A stretch of DNA of 64,000 nucleotides, from positions 1-64,000 of the forward strand of contig NZ_JACJTD010000024.1 of NCBI RefSeq assembly GCF_014698505.1, in the 5' to 3' direction. Of the stretch, positions 64,000 to 64,000 are shown in pieces. The position numbers and the translations under genes were made by a program. Source of the DNA: Nostoc foliaceum FACHB-393. GTDB lineage: Bacteria; Cyanobacteriota; Cyanobacteriia; Cyanobacteriales; Nostocaceae. Every line of letters begins with the position of its first letter. Within the stretch, counting starts at the first letter, position 1. The notes under the pieces were generated by a model. That model searched no databases. It was not told where the DNA came from and saw only the letters and a program-made list of their open reading frames with translations.

Positions 64000-64000
64000 T

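Overview
The window looks like a chromosomal segment of a filamentous, Nostoc-type cyanobacterium. Evidence: two psbA genes, a cyanobacterial-type PEP carboxylase, COP23 and DUF1574 proteins, frequent GCGATCGC (HIP1) octamers, and many small palindromic repeats typical of Nostocales. No rRNA or tRNA gene was recognised.

Layout. Positions 1-27,960 are mostly core or lineage-specific chromosome: dxs, several small unknown proteins, ppc, a DUF1574/MBOAT acyltransferase pair, two psbA genes flanking a Uma2-family gene, a COP23/protease/protease-TPR operon, a Ser/Thr kinase with a PsbP-like tail, an ACT-domain malic enzyme and a PhoD-like phosphatase. Small hairpin and MITE-like repeats are scattered through it. 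Some have broken a gene (aldo/keto reductase pseudogene at 3921-4330) or sit in frame inside one (protease at 18627).

Positions 27,985-51,057 are a complete type V-K CRISPR-associated transposon (CAST) of about 23.07 kb. It has TGTACAGTGACT terminal inverted repeats with internal TnsB-type sites, tnsB-tnsC-tniQ at one end, and cas12k, tracrRNA and an 8-repeat CRISPR array at the other. A divergent MerR-type regulator (CvkR) faces cas12k across a matching operator. Beyond the array lies a half-repeat plus a short guide. It matches, at 15 of its first 17 positions, a GTT-flanked sequence outside the transposon whose PAM ends exactly 63 bp from the transposon end. This is the expected geometry of a homing crRNA. 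The cargo is defence-rich: a type I restriction-modification operon with an embedded HEPN-like protein, a CHAT-STAND ATPase with an EACC1-like partner, a small RHH/HTH cassette, and a four-gene operon (deoxyribosyltransferase-like, alpha-toroid membrane protein, ThiL-like kinase, HIT protein) that I cannot assign to a known system.

Positions 51,058-64,000 return to chromosome: a quinone-oxidoreductase-like gene, a pentapeptide-repeat membrane protein whose 5' end is built from repeat DNA, two Gly/Asn-rich repeat proteins (one with a PEP-CTERM sorting tail), and a minus-strand exopolysaccharide operon (epimerase, glycosyltransferase, sugar-phosphate transferase, two acyltransferase-like proteins, Wzc-type tyrosine kinase). 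The PEP-CTERM protein next to the exopolysaccharide genes fits an exosortase-linked surface system, although no exosortase lies in the window.

All assignments come from reading the sequence and from recalled family knowledge. No database search was run.
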